From JBBDKV01 sp040879165 (GTDB taxonomy: Bacteria > Patescibacteriota > Microgenomatia > UBA1400 > PJMF01), in assembly GCA_040879165.1 (NCBI GenBank), contig JBBDKV010000026.1, forward strand, positions 1-11,794: DNA of 11,794 nt, written 5' to 3'. The notes below the pieces were generated by a model. The model ran no database searches and was not told the DNA's origin. It worked only from the letters and a program-made list of their open reading frames with translations. A program made the translations under genes and the position numbers. This document shows, piece after piece, positions 6,697 through 11,794 of the stretch (the stretch's first letter is position 1; each line of letters begins with the position of its first letter).

Positions 6697-6818
6697 CCAC
6701 CCCCTCATACAAGCACCATCCCACCATGGGAGCTTTTGCATTCTAAGTCTTACTTAGGTCTATTTACCAATCTTTTTTCCACTTTATACCCCCCAATAGT
6801 ACGTCCTGCCTGAGGTTC
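6697..6818 (+). repeat. direct repeat copy B (~125 bp)
   Basis: This is the second copy of the repeat at 853-978, in the same orientation. CCACCCCCT (6697-6705) and AGCTTTTGC (from 6731) are the same distance apart as in copy A. The dyad CTAAGT-CTT-ACTTAG lies at 6743-6757. Unlike copy A, it carries a tight hairpin TCCCA-cca-TGGGA (6719-6731), and CTGAG-gttcgag-CTCAG (6810-6826) overlaps its end. The promoter of the methyltransferase gene begins 14 bases further on. Confidence 0.85.
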
Positions 6819-6831
6819 GAGCTCAGCCAAC

Positions 6832-6840
6832 TGCTATAAT
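6832..6840 (+). promoter_or_regulatory. extended -10, leaderless, before the methyltransferase
   Basis: TGCTATAAT (TG at 6832-6833, TATAAT at 6835-6840) is an extended -10 box six bases before ATG 6847. There is no clear -35 and no Shine-Dalgarno, consistent with a leaderless transcript. Confidence 0.65.
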
Positions 6841-6846
6841 CACCGT

Positions 6847-7485
6847 ATGCCTATCAGAGACAGAATCAACAAAGTAAAACACTTACAGCATAAACATTTC
6901 ATCTGTGTTTTAGAAAACCCAAGAATGGTTTTGAATGTTGGGTCAGCTATTAGGAACATTTCAGCTTTTGGAGCAACAAAATTATACGTAATTGGCGGAG
7001 ATAAAAATATTTTAGCTGATTTTGAAACAGCTCGTGCGAATAAGCGTCTGACAAAAATAAGTGTCGGTACCAATAAATGAGTATTTGTTAAATATTTTGA
7101 TACCACCAAGGAATGCATCGATCATTTAAAGAAGAATTTGTACGTGTCAGTCGCAACATCATCGCATCAAAAGGGCATGAAAAACGTTGATTTATATGAC
7201 GGAGATTTTACTAAAAATAGATTAGCCGTCTGGTTTGGAAATGAGGCACGAGGCATTTCAGATGAAGCACTAGAAAATGCAGCGGAGTGTATTCAAATTC
7301 CTATGGGAGGAATTGTTGAAAGCTTAAACTTAGGAACCAGCACAGGTATTGTCCTGAGTTATGTAGGGTATCAGAGACTAAAATACTTCTTTGAGAAGAA
7401 AAAAGCAAAATTCAAAAATAATGCTATTGCTCGGGAAAAGATGAACTCATGGCGAAATTTTATTGACTCTCACCATGAACAATAA
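6847..7485 (+). pseudogene. TrmH/SpoU-family RNA 2'-O-methyltransferase interrupted by in-frame TGA
   Basis: Read through one TGA (7078-7080, codon 78), this frame encodes a 212-residue SPOUT methyltransferase, which would transfer a methyl group from S-adenosylmethionine to a ribose in tRNA or rRNA. The three family motifs are present: ENPRMVLNVGSAIRN (23-37), LAVWFGNEARG (126-136) and IPMGGIVESLN (151-161). The last two form the trefoil knot that binds the cofactor. Frame and residue pattern are unbroken on both sides of the stop. In relatives this spot (GxxKW, after the first half) usually has tryptophan, so TGG to TGA is the simplest change. TGA is a true stop elsewhere in the window (9617-9619, 11479-11481), so recoding as Trp is unlikely. 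Possible readings are a young pseudogene, a sequencing error, or split expression with a second start at TTG 7138. The promoter is intact. Confidence 0.8.
7078..7080 (+). other. in-frame opal codon within the methyltransferase
   Basis: AAA-TGA-GTA lies between SVGTNK and VFVKYFDTT. The frame continues for 134 codons beyond it without another stop, and all catalytic-region motifs lie downstream. I see no SECIS-like hairpin just after it that would support selenocysteine. Confidence 0.85.
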
Positions 7486-7492
7486 GTTTGAA

Positions 7493-7498
7493 TATAAT
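7493..7498 (+). promoter_or_regulatory. candidate -10 box upstream of the RhuM-family gene
   Basis: TATAAT lies eight bases after the methyltransferase stop and about 90 before the RhuM-family ATG. This would give a long leader. No good -35 is visible at standard spacing. Confidence 0.4.
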
Positions 7499-7527
7499 CT
7501 ACACAGGAGCACTAAGCAAACATATCT

Positions 7528-7537
7528 CACCATGGTG
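7528..7537. promoter_or_regulatory. 10-bp palindrome CACCATGGTG
   Basis: A perfect 10-base palindrome lies in the presumed leader of the RhuM-family gene. It could be an operator. A 13-codon frame beginning inside it (7532-7573) ends just before the gene and might be a leader peptide, but nothing else supports that. Confidence 0.25.
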
Positions 7538-7587
7538 GACAAAGACACTCAAAAAGAATATTACAGTGATTAACAATTAGCGTAAAT

Positions 7588-8658
7588 ATGAGCAAACAAT
7601 CGCAAAAACCATCTAAGGATCTCCAAATTGATTCCTTTGAACGTGAGTCAGATTTTCTGCTGTATACCACTCCCAATGGCAAGGTGAGATTAGAGATTTT
7701 TATTAAGGACGAAAACATTTGGCTTTCTCAGGAAAAGATCGCTCAGCTGTTTGGTGTTCAGCGACCTGCCGTTACCAAGCATCTACAGAACATTTTTAAA
7801 AACGGCGAGCTTGAGGAAAAATCAGTAAGTTCCATTTTGGAACATACTGCCGCTGATGGCAAAACGTATCAAACCAAATTTTATAACCTTGATGCCATTA
7901 TCTCGGTAGGATATCGAGTTAATTCTGCTCAGGCTACTCATTTCCGTATTTGGGCAACAGAACGACTAAAGGAGTACATCATCAAGGGCTTCACAATGGA
8001 TGATGAGCGACTCAAGGATCCTCGCAAAATATTCGGCAAAGACTATTTTAAAGAACTTCTTGACAGGATTCGCTCGATCCGCGCCAGCGAGAGACGAATT
8101 TACCAACAAATTACTGACATTTTTGCCGAGTGTAGTATTGACTACAACCCCCAGTCACAAACGACTAAGGATTTTTTTGCCACGATCCAGAACAAATTTC
8201 AGTATGCTATTACTGGTCATACAGCCGCAGAGATAATTAATGAACGAGCAGATCGCAAGCAACCACACATGGGTTTAACCACCTGGAAGCATGCTCCGAC
8301 GGGCAGGATACTTTCAGCGGATGTGACGGTAGCTAAAAACTATTTGCCTGAAGATCAAATTAAAAAACTCGAGAGAACCGTGACTGGATTTTTTGATTAC
8401 ATCGAAAATCTAATCGAGAACCGGCAAGCTTTTACCATGGAAGAGTTTGCTGAAAGTGTTAATAAATTCCTAACCTTTAATGAATATAAAATTTTGGATG
8501 GTAAGGGAAAGATTTCAAAAAACAGTGCAGATAAGAAAGCGTTGGCTGAATACGAGGTGTTTAACAAGACGCAGCGAATAGAATCTGACTTTGATCGGGT
8601 GGTGAAGGGGTTGGTTAAAGGAGACGGTAAGACTGGAGCTACATTAAAGAAGAAGTAG
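7588..8658 (+). CDS. rhuM: RhuM-family protein (winged HTH plus C-terminal domain)
   Basis: This 356-residue protein matches the RhuM family, first named in Salmonella pathogenicity island 3 and widespread on mobile and accessory islands. Its biochemical role is not settled. The N-terminal half holds a helix-turn-helix (WLSQEKIAQLFGV, 45-57, then a recognition helix to about 70). The family blocks SSILEHTAADGKTYQTKFYNL (81-101) and DAIISVGYRVNS (102-113), and a segment ending RLKEYIIKGF (126-135), follow. A basic helical stretch (156-175) precedes the C-terminal domain (about 195-330), which contains GHTAAEIINERAD (210-222) and MGLTTWKHAP (228-237). That domain recalls the helical end of Fic/DOC-associated proteins, without a visible HPFxxGN Fic motif. 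Length is usual for the family. ATG 7588 is the only start in frame after a stop at 7567-7569. No Shine-Dalgarno is visible, and the leader is about 85 bases if the TATAAT at 7493 is used. Confidence 0.85.
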   Translation: MSKQSQKPSKDLQIDSFERESDFLLYTTPNGKVRLEIFIKDENIWLSQEKIAQLFGVQRPAVTKHLQNIFKNGELEEKSVSSILEHTAADGKTYQTKFYNLDAIISVGYRVNSAQATHFRIWATERLKEYIIKGFTMDDERLKDPRKIFGKDYFKELLDRIRSIRASERRIYQQITDIFAECSIDYNPQSQTTKDFFATIQNKFQYAITGHTAAEIINERADRKQPHMGLTTWKHAPTGRILSADVTVAKNYLPEDQIKKLERTVTGFFDYIENLIENRQAFTMEEFAESVNKFLTFNEYKILDGKGKISKNSADKKALAEYEVFNKTQRIESDFDRVVKGLVKGDGKTGATLKKK

Positions 8659-8661
8659 CTC
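8636..8661. terminator. weak hairpin between convergent genes
   Basis: GAGCTAC (8636-8642) and GTAGCTC (8655-8661) form a perfect 7-bp inverted repeat around a 12-base loop, spanning the RhuM-family stop codon. Only 41 bases separate this gene from the convergent acetyltransferase. No T-run follows on either strand, so termination here is uncertain. Confidence 0.3.
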
Positions 8662-8699
8662 AGACACCCTTACTTAATAGAAACTCCGCAACGACCTCC

Positions 8700-9191
8700 T
8701 CAACTCACCGCCTTAAAAAAATCAATTCTGCCTTCACCCTCAACGTAGTAGTCAGGAATCTCAGCGACTTTTTTATATCCATTGCGCTCATAAAAAGTTC
8801 TGGCAGGAGCATATGAATCGATGTCGCAAGAAAGCACATGTATGTATCTGCCGCCAACTTCTTTTACAAACTTTTCAACCTCAGCGAGCATTGCATTTGC
8901 AATACCTTGTTGCCTATAATCTCGATGCACCGCTAAATAGTCCTCGTCCATAACATACCCGCCACTTCCATACTTATTTTCTCTAACACCCATCGCAGCA
9001 ATTATATTGCCTTCCACCTCAACGTACCAATAGCGATGATGGTCGTTTTTTAAACTATCTAAAGGAGCTTCCATAACCAACGCCTTCTCCTCTGGAGCCC
9101 AAGTTTGATCGAAAGCAGCTTTGCTTGTAAGAAACTCTCCAACTCTCTCAGCGGTTTGCTCATCTTGAAGAATTTGTATTTTGAATTTCAC
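8700..9191 (-). CDS. GNAT-family N-acetyltransferase
   Basis: This 163-residue GNAT acetyltransferase would transfer an acetyl group from acetyl-CoA to an amine on an unknown acceptor. Motif A is clear: YLAVHRDYRQQGIANAMLAE (85-104), with the pyrophosphate-binding RQQGIA (93-98). Motif B is SYAPARTFYERNGYKKVAEI (126-145), with the typical FYERNGY. The strand MGVREN (67-72) precedes motif A as usual. The C-terminus IDFFKAV closes the fold. Length and order match single-domain GNATs. The start is GTG 9191; no ATG is nearby in frame, and TAGAAT lies exactly six bases before the GTG. It is convergent with the RhuM-family gene and divergent from the MazG-like gene. Confidence 0.88.
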   Translation of the reverse strand: MKFKIQILQDEQTAERVGEFLTSKAAFDQTWAPEEKALVMEAPLDSLKNDHHRYWYVEVEGNIIAAMGVRENKYGSGGYVMDEDYLAVHRDYRQQGIANAMLAEVEKFVKEVGGRYIHVLSCDIDSYAPARTFYERNGYKKVAEIPDYYVEGEGRIDFFKAVS

Positions 9192-9192
9192 A

Positions 9193-9219
9193 CCACTATT
9201 CTACTACAGGTAGTAGTGG
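9193..9219. promoter_or_regulatory. nested dyad over the acetyltransferase promoter
   Basis: CTACTAC-AG-GTAGTAG (9201-9216) is a perfect 7-bp inverted repeat. An outer pair CCACTA (9193-9198) and TAGTGG (9214-9219) also matches. The dyad covers the -10 box of the minus-strand gene, a position where a bound regulator would block transcription. Confidence 0.4.
9198..9203 (-). promoter_or_regulatory. leaderless -10 box before the acetyltransferase
   Basis: On the minus strand TAGAAT (9203-9198) stands six bases before GTG 9191, the same spacing as at three TATAAT-ATG starts here. No Shine-Dalgarno is present and the -35 is weak. Confidence 0.5.
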
Positions 9220-9277
9220 AAACAGAAGGAAAGATAACCAACACACTCCCACCTTCCCCACCCCCTCACCACTAGTC

Positions 9278-9283
9278 TATAAT
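9278..9283 (+). promoter_or_regulatory. leaderless -10 box before the MazG-like gene
   Basis: TATAAT (9278-9283) is followed by six bases and ATG 9290. It lies 75 bases from the divergent acetyltransferase promoter. A C-rich tract (9248-9265) occupies the -35 region, which has no recognisable -35 box. Confidence 0.6.
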
Positions 9284-9289
9284 CCACTT

Positions 9290-9619
9290 ATGACCAAAGT
9301 CCTCCAACAACTCCTCTCATTTCGCGAAGCAAGAGACTGGAAACAATTTCACAGTCCAGAAAATATCGCAAAATCCATAGTGCTGGAAGCAGCTGAGGTT
9401 CTCGAAGTATTTCAATGGAAAAAGTCAGCAACACTCACAAAAAATGAAAAAAAGCAGCTGGCTGAGGAAATGGCAGATGTATATAATTGGCTCCAATTGT
9501 TAGCCCATGATCTAGATATTGATCTAGAAACCGAAGCCCTAAAAAAAATCAAGAAAAATCAAGAAAAATATCCCGTTGAAAAATCTCGCGGCAAAGCCAA
9601 GAAATACACCGAGCTATGA
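9290..9619 (+). CDS. MazG-like nucleotide pyrophosphohydrolase
   Basis: This 109-residue all-alpha NTP pyrophosphohydrolase belongs to the small MazG-like/dCTPase (RS21-C6) group, which cleaves (d)NTPs to monophosphates and pyrophosphate and usually removes non-canonical nucleotides. The magnesium-binding signature is visible: E33 and E36 in VLEAAEVLEVFQW (31-43), then E60 and D63 in EEMADVYNWLQLL (59-71). The C-terminus KYPVEKSRGKAKKYTEL is characteristic of the group. Length is normal for the single-domain form. The stop codon overlaps the start of the next gene in ATGA, so the two are translationally coupled. The promoter is leaderless-looking. The substrate cannot be read from sequence. 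A role supporting the linked nuclease-helicase is inference. Confidence 0.9.
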   Translation: MTKVLQQLLSFREARDWKQFHSPENIAKSIVLEAAEVLEVFQWKKSATLTKNEKKQLAEEMADVYNWLQLLAHDLDIDLETEALKKIKKNQEKYPVEKSRGKAKKYTEL

Positions 9620-11481
9620 TCGTCTACCAAGCCCCTAAAAAACAATTTGTCTATGACGCTGCCAATGGCATCGAGGATATTGTTCGCGATAATTTGCTGC
9701 AAAATCTCAACATTAATATTCAACGCGAGGGCAGTGAGTACAATTCCTGGAGAAATTCTTTAGGCAATGCCATGTATCACGTCATGAACACTGATCAAAT
9801 TCCTGATGACGCAATGGTGGCAGTCGAGTACTCCATTCCCAGAACAAAAAAGAGAATTGATGTAATTGTGTCCGGTCTTGATGACCAGATGCAGGAAAAA
9901 GTGGTCATTATAGAGCTCAAACAATGGACTGATATTGAATTAACTGATAAAGATGCCATTGTTCGCACGCCAATGCGGGGCAGAACCACTGATCAAGTGC
10001 ATCCATCCTATCAAGCGTGGTCGTACGTCACCCTTTTTCGCAACTTTAATGAAACAGTCTATACCGAGCGCATTGATTTATTTGCCTGTGCCTACCTGCA
10101 TAATTTATCTGAAGAGGCAGTAATTAGAGATCAGTTTTATGCAGAACATCTTGAGCAAGCACCTGTTTTTTGCAAAGGCGAAAAGGAAAAATTACAAGAT
10201 TTTATTGCTCGATATGTCAAGCATGGCGACTCAAAAGACATTTTGTACCGCATAGAAAATGGCAATGTAAGGCCAAGTAAAGAATTGGCTGATAAGCTTG
10301 CGTCAATGATGCAAGGAAACCAAGAATTCATTCTTATTGATAATCAAAAACTGGTCTACGAAGACGCGCTCTCACTGATCAAAAAAGTAGGGAGTGATCA
10401 AAAGCACGTCTTGATCGTGGAGGGCGGTCCAGGAACGGGCAAGTCTGTGGTTGCCATACATCTTTTGGTGGAGGCAGTAGCAGGGAAAAGAAAAAACGCC
10501 CAGTATGTCACTAAAAATGCTGCTCCTCGAGCAGTCTATCAATCCAAACTGAGTGGCACAATGAAAAAAAGCGAAATTGCCGCACTCTTTCAAAATTCCG
10601 GAGCCTACGTTAATAGTCAAAAAAATGAGTTCGATGCATTAATTGTGGACGAAGCACATCGCTTAAACGAAAAAAGTGGCGTTTTTAAAAATCTGGGTGA
10701 AAATCAAATCAAAGAAATCATCCATGCGGCAAATGTAAGTATTTTCTTTATCGATGAGGATCAGCGTGTAACCTGGCAAGATATCGGTGCTACCACTGAG
10801 ATCGAACGCTGCGCTCAAGAACAGGGAGCAAGCATCCACTACGGCAAACTCGAATCACAGTTTCGTTGCAACGGCTCTGATGGCTTTTTGGCATGGGTTG
10901 ATAATGCGCTACAAATTCGTGACACAGCCAATACTACGCTTGAGGGAGCAAATTATGACTTCAAAGTTGTTGATTCACCCAATCAGCTCAAAGATCTCAT
11001 TTTTGAAAAGAATGCAGAGAAAAATAAAGCCCGTTTAGTAGCTGGCTACTGCTGGGACTGGGTCAGTAAGAAAGATAAAAAGCTGCCCGACATCACTTTT
11101 CCCGAACATGATTTTGCGATGCAGTGGAACCTAGATACTGACGGATTACTCTGGGTGATTTCACCAAACTCAGTTCATCAAATTGGCTGCATTCATACCA
11201 GCCAAGGGCTTGATCTAGATTACGTCGGCGTCATCATTGGCCCTGATCTGATAGTAAGAAATGGTGCAGTGCAAACCCATCCTGACCAGCGAGCCAAAAC
11301 CGACAAATCACTCAACGGCTACAAAAGAGACTTGAAGGCTGGCATAGAAGGCACAGAGAAAAAAGCAGACGCCATCATAAAAAACACCTACAGAACACTA
11401 CTCACCAGAGGACTTAAAGGCTGCTATTTATATTGTGAAGATGTTGAGACGCGGGAGTATTTTAGACAGTTGGTGGGGTGA
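9616..11481 (+). CDS. PD-(D/E)XK nuclease-DUF2075 SF1 helicase fusion
   Basis: This 621-residue protein has an N-terminal nuclease-like domain and a superfamily 1 helicase domain of the DUF2075 type. The nuclease part (about 60-150) shows the PD-(D/E)XK pattern: RID (80-82), then IIELKQW (98-104) with E100 and K102, and the downstream Q in SYQAW (131-135). Helicase motifs are Walker A GGPGTGKS (270-277), Walker B ALIVDEAH (341-348), motif III FIDEDQRVT (378-386), motif IV QFRCNGSD (415-422), motif V HTSQGLDLDYVGVIIG (527-542) and motif VI YRTLLTRGLKGCYLY (592-606). All catalytic residues appear intact. DUF2075 proteins occur widely in accessory and defence-like loci, and the activity would be ATP-driven translocation on nucleic acid coupled to cleavage. 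The start overlaps the MazG-like stop (ATGA), so the pair forms an operon. ATG 9616 needs no separate ribosome-binding site. Confidence 0.9.
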   Translation: MIVYQAPKKQFVYDAANGIEDIVRDNLLQNLNINIQREGSEYNSWRNSLGNAMYHVMNTDQIPDDAMVAVEYSIPRTKKRIDVIVSGLDDQMQEKVVIIELKQWTDIELTDKDAIVRTPMRGRTTDQVHPSYQAWSYVTLFRNFNETVYTERIDLFACAYLHNLSEEAVIRDQFYAEHLEQAPVFCKGEKEKLQDFIARYVKHGDSKDILYRIENGNVRPSKELADKLASMMQGNQEFILIDNQKLVYEDALSLIKKVGSDQKHVLIVEGGPGTGKSVVAIHLLVEAVAGKRKNAQYVTKNAAPRAVYQSKLSGTMKKSEIAALFQNSGAYVNSQKNEFDALIVDEAHRLNEKSGVFKNLGENQIKEIIHAANVSIFFIDEDQRVTWQDIGATTEIERCAQEQGASIHYGKLESQFRCNGSDGFLAWVDNALQIRDTANTTLEGANYDFKVVDSPNQLKDLIFEKNAEKNKARLVAGYCWDWVSKKDKKLPDITFPEHDFAMQWNLDTDGLLWVISPNSVHQIGCIHTSQGLDLDYVGVIIGPDLIVRNGAVQTHPDQRAKTDKSLNGYKRDLKAGIEGTEKKADAIIKNTYRTLLTRGLKGCYLYCEDVETREYFRQLVG

Positions 11482-11482
11482 G

Positions 11483-11494
11483 ATATGATCATAT
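11483..11494. repeat. 12-bp palindrome after the helicase gene
   Basis: ATATGATCATAT is a perfect 12-base palindrome two bases past the helicase stop. It has no T-run, so it is not a standard terminator. It could be a protein site or chance. Confidence 0.25.
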
Positions 11495-11578
11495 TAGCTT
11501 GATTCTCGCCCCCATTCCCCACTTGCAAACTGAGCAACTTTTCCCCATACTAGAGGAACAGTAAACAATTATCTCGCC

Positions 11579-11794
11579 ATGATTGACTCAACCAAACTAC
11601 TCATTGTTCTTTCTGATGTTGCCTATATCGCAGAACTTCTGGAAGGTAAAAAACAATACACCTTCTCACTCCAGAACTGCAAGCAGGTCAACGGTACTTT
11701 CATGACCAAAAAAGGTCCAGACAACGAAGCCGTCGCCAAATTATTCTCAAAACTAGAAGCAGGAGAAAAGTACCACCTCGTCCTTCCTGATGAG
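11579..11794 (+). CDS. N-terminal part of an unidentified protein, cut by the window end
   Basis: This is an open frame of 72 codons from ATG 11579 running off the window. The start MIDSTKLLIVLSDVAYIAEL suggests a beta-strand followed by a helix in a soluble fold. Later come FMTKKGPDNEAVAKLFSKLE (41-60) and YHLVLPDE at the end. It has no signal peptide or membrane segment. I cannot place the family with confidence; an actin-like or pilus-associated ATPase start is one guess without a diagnostic motif. AATTAT lies six bases before the ATG and could be a weak version of the leaderless -10 box seen elsewhere. No Shine-Dalgarno is present. Codon use matches the preceding helicase gene. Confidence 0.65.
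   Translation, partial: MIDSTKLLIVLSDVAYIAELLEGKKQYTFSLQNCKQVNGTFMTKKGPDNEAVAKLFSKLEAGEKYHLVLPDE

Larger units (their letters stand above)
6342..6846. other. intergenic region between divergent genes
   Basis: About 500 bases lie between the minus-strand anchored-protein gene and the plus-strand methyltransferase. They hold the leaderless promoter and dyad at 6348-6368, and a 7-bp inverted repeat ATTTGTA/TACAAAT (6669-6688). Repeat copy B (6697-6818) and the methyltransferase promoter (6832-6840) follow. I see no credible ORF or tRNA. The tract 6400-6660 shows nothing I can name. Confidence 0.6.

Noticed and set aside
853..6818. Integron attC sites or a CRISPR array
   Set aside because: The repeats lack paired RYYYAAC/GTTRRRY ends and an integrase, and there are only two copies 5.8 kb apart without spacer-repeat periodicity.
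6810..6826. CTGAG-gttcgag-CTCAG hairpin resembling a tRNA T-arm
   Set aside because: Aligning TTCGA as the loop breaks the five-base stem, and no acceptor, D or anticodon arms are found upstream.
7078..7125. Selenocysteine insertion at the in-frame TGA
   Set aside because: I see no stable SECIS-like hairpin just downstream, and the family has tryptophan rather than cysteine or selenocysteine at this place.
6847..7485. Alternative genetic code with TGA as tryptophan or glycine
   Set aside because: TGA cleanly ends the MazG-like, helicase and acetyltransferase genes, and reading past the MazG-like stop enters the wrong frame of the next gene; tryptophan is encoded by TGG throughout.
7532..7573. 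13-codon ORF before the RhuM-family gene as a real gene
   Set aside because: It is too short to judge, has no clear ribosome-binding site and matches nothing I recognise; mentioned only as a possible leader.

Overview
The window looks bacterial, AT-rich and gene-dense, with standard stop codons: TAA, TAG and TGA all end genes here. The gene set resembles what I would expect from a Patescibacteria/CPR-type or Chloroflexota-related genome. It has a RhuM-family protein, a small MazG-like pyrophosphatase coupled to a DUF2075-type nuclease-helicase, a SPOUT methyltransferase, and long secreted multi-domain proteins. No phylogenetic marker gene is complete, so this assignment is inference. The first bases (ACCTCCT) match the usual 3' end of 16S rRNA, so the window may begin at the tail of an rRNA gene. 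No 23S, 5S or tRNA gene follows.

Layout. Bases 1-1200 carry little conventional coding. There is one small lysine-rich ORF (326-484) with a perfect Shine-Dalgarno, surrounded by five consecutive hairpins. The last of these (511-574) is a long, GAAA-capped hairpin whose G-U wobbles indicate plus-strand RNA. A possible transposase-like remnant (638-796, minus) and the first copy of a ~125-bp repeat (853-978) follow. Bases 1200-6341 hold two minus-strand genes for extracytoplasmic proteins. One is a 253-residue membrane-anchored protein of unknown function. The other is a 1367-residue secreted M23 metallopeptidase carrying many beta/gamma-crystallin-like domains with calcium-binding signatures, plus FN3/PKD-like domains. 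Each has a recognisable terminator. The second copy of the repeat (6697-6818) lies on the other side of this pair in the same orientation, so the two genes sit between direct repeats.

Bases 6847-7485 encode a TrmH/SpoU-type RNA methyltransferase interrupted by one in-frame TGA where relatives usually have tryptophan. Next come a RhuM-family gene (7588-8658), a minus-strand GNAT acetyltransferase (8700-9191), and a divergent two-gene operon. In that operon a MazG-like nucleotide pyrophosphohydrolase overlaps by ATGA with a PD-(D/E)XK nuclease/SF1 helicase fusion. The window ends inside an unidentified gene starting at 11579.

A recurring regulatory theme is a -10 box (TATAAT, or TAGAAT once) exactly six bases upstream of the start codon, with no Shine-Dalgarno. 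It occurs at four independent genes on both strands and points to leaderless mRNAs. The M23 gene and the small lysine-rich ORF instead have good ribosome-binding sites. The right half reads as accessory or defence-like housekeeping (RhuM, MazG-like, nuclease-helicase); the left half is a cell-surface module between repeats.
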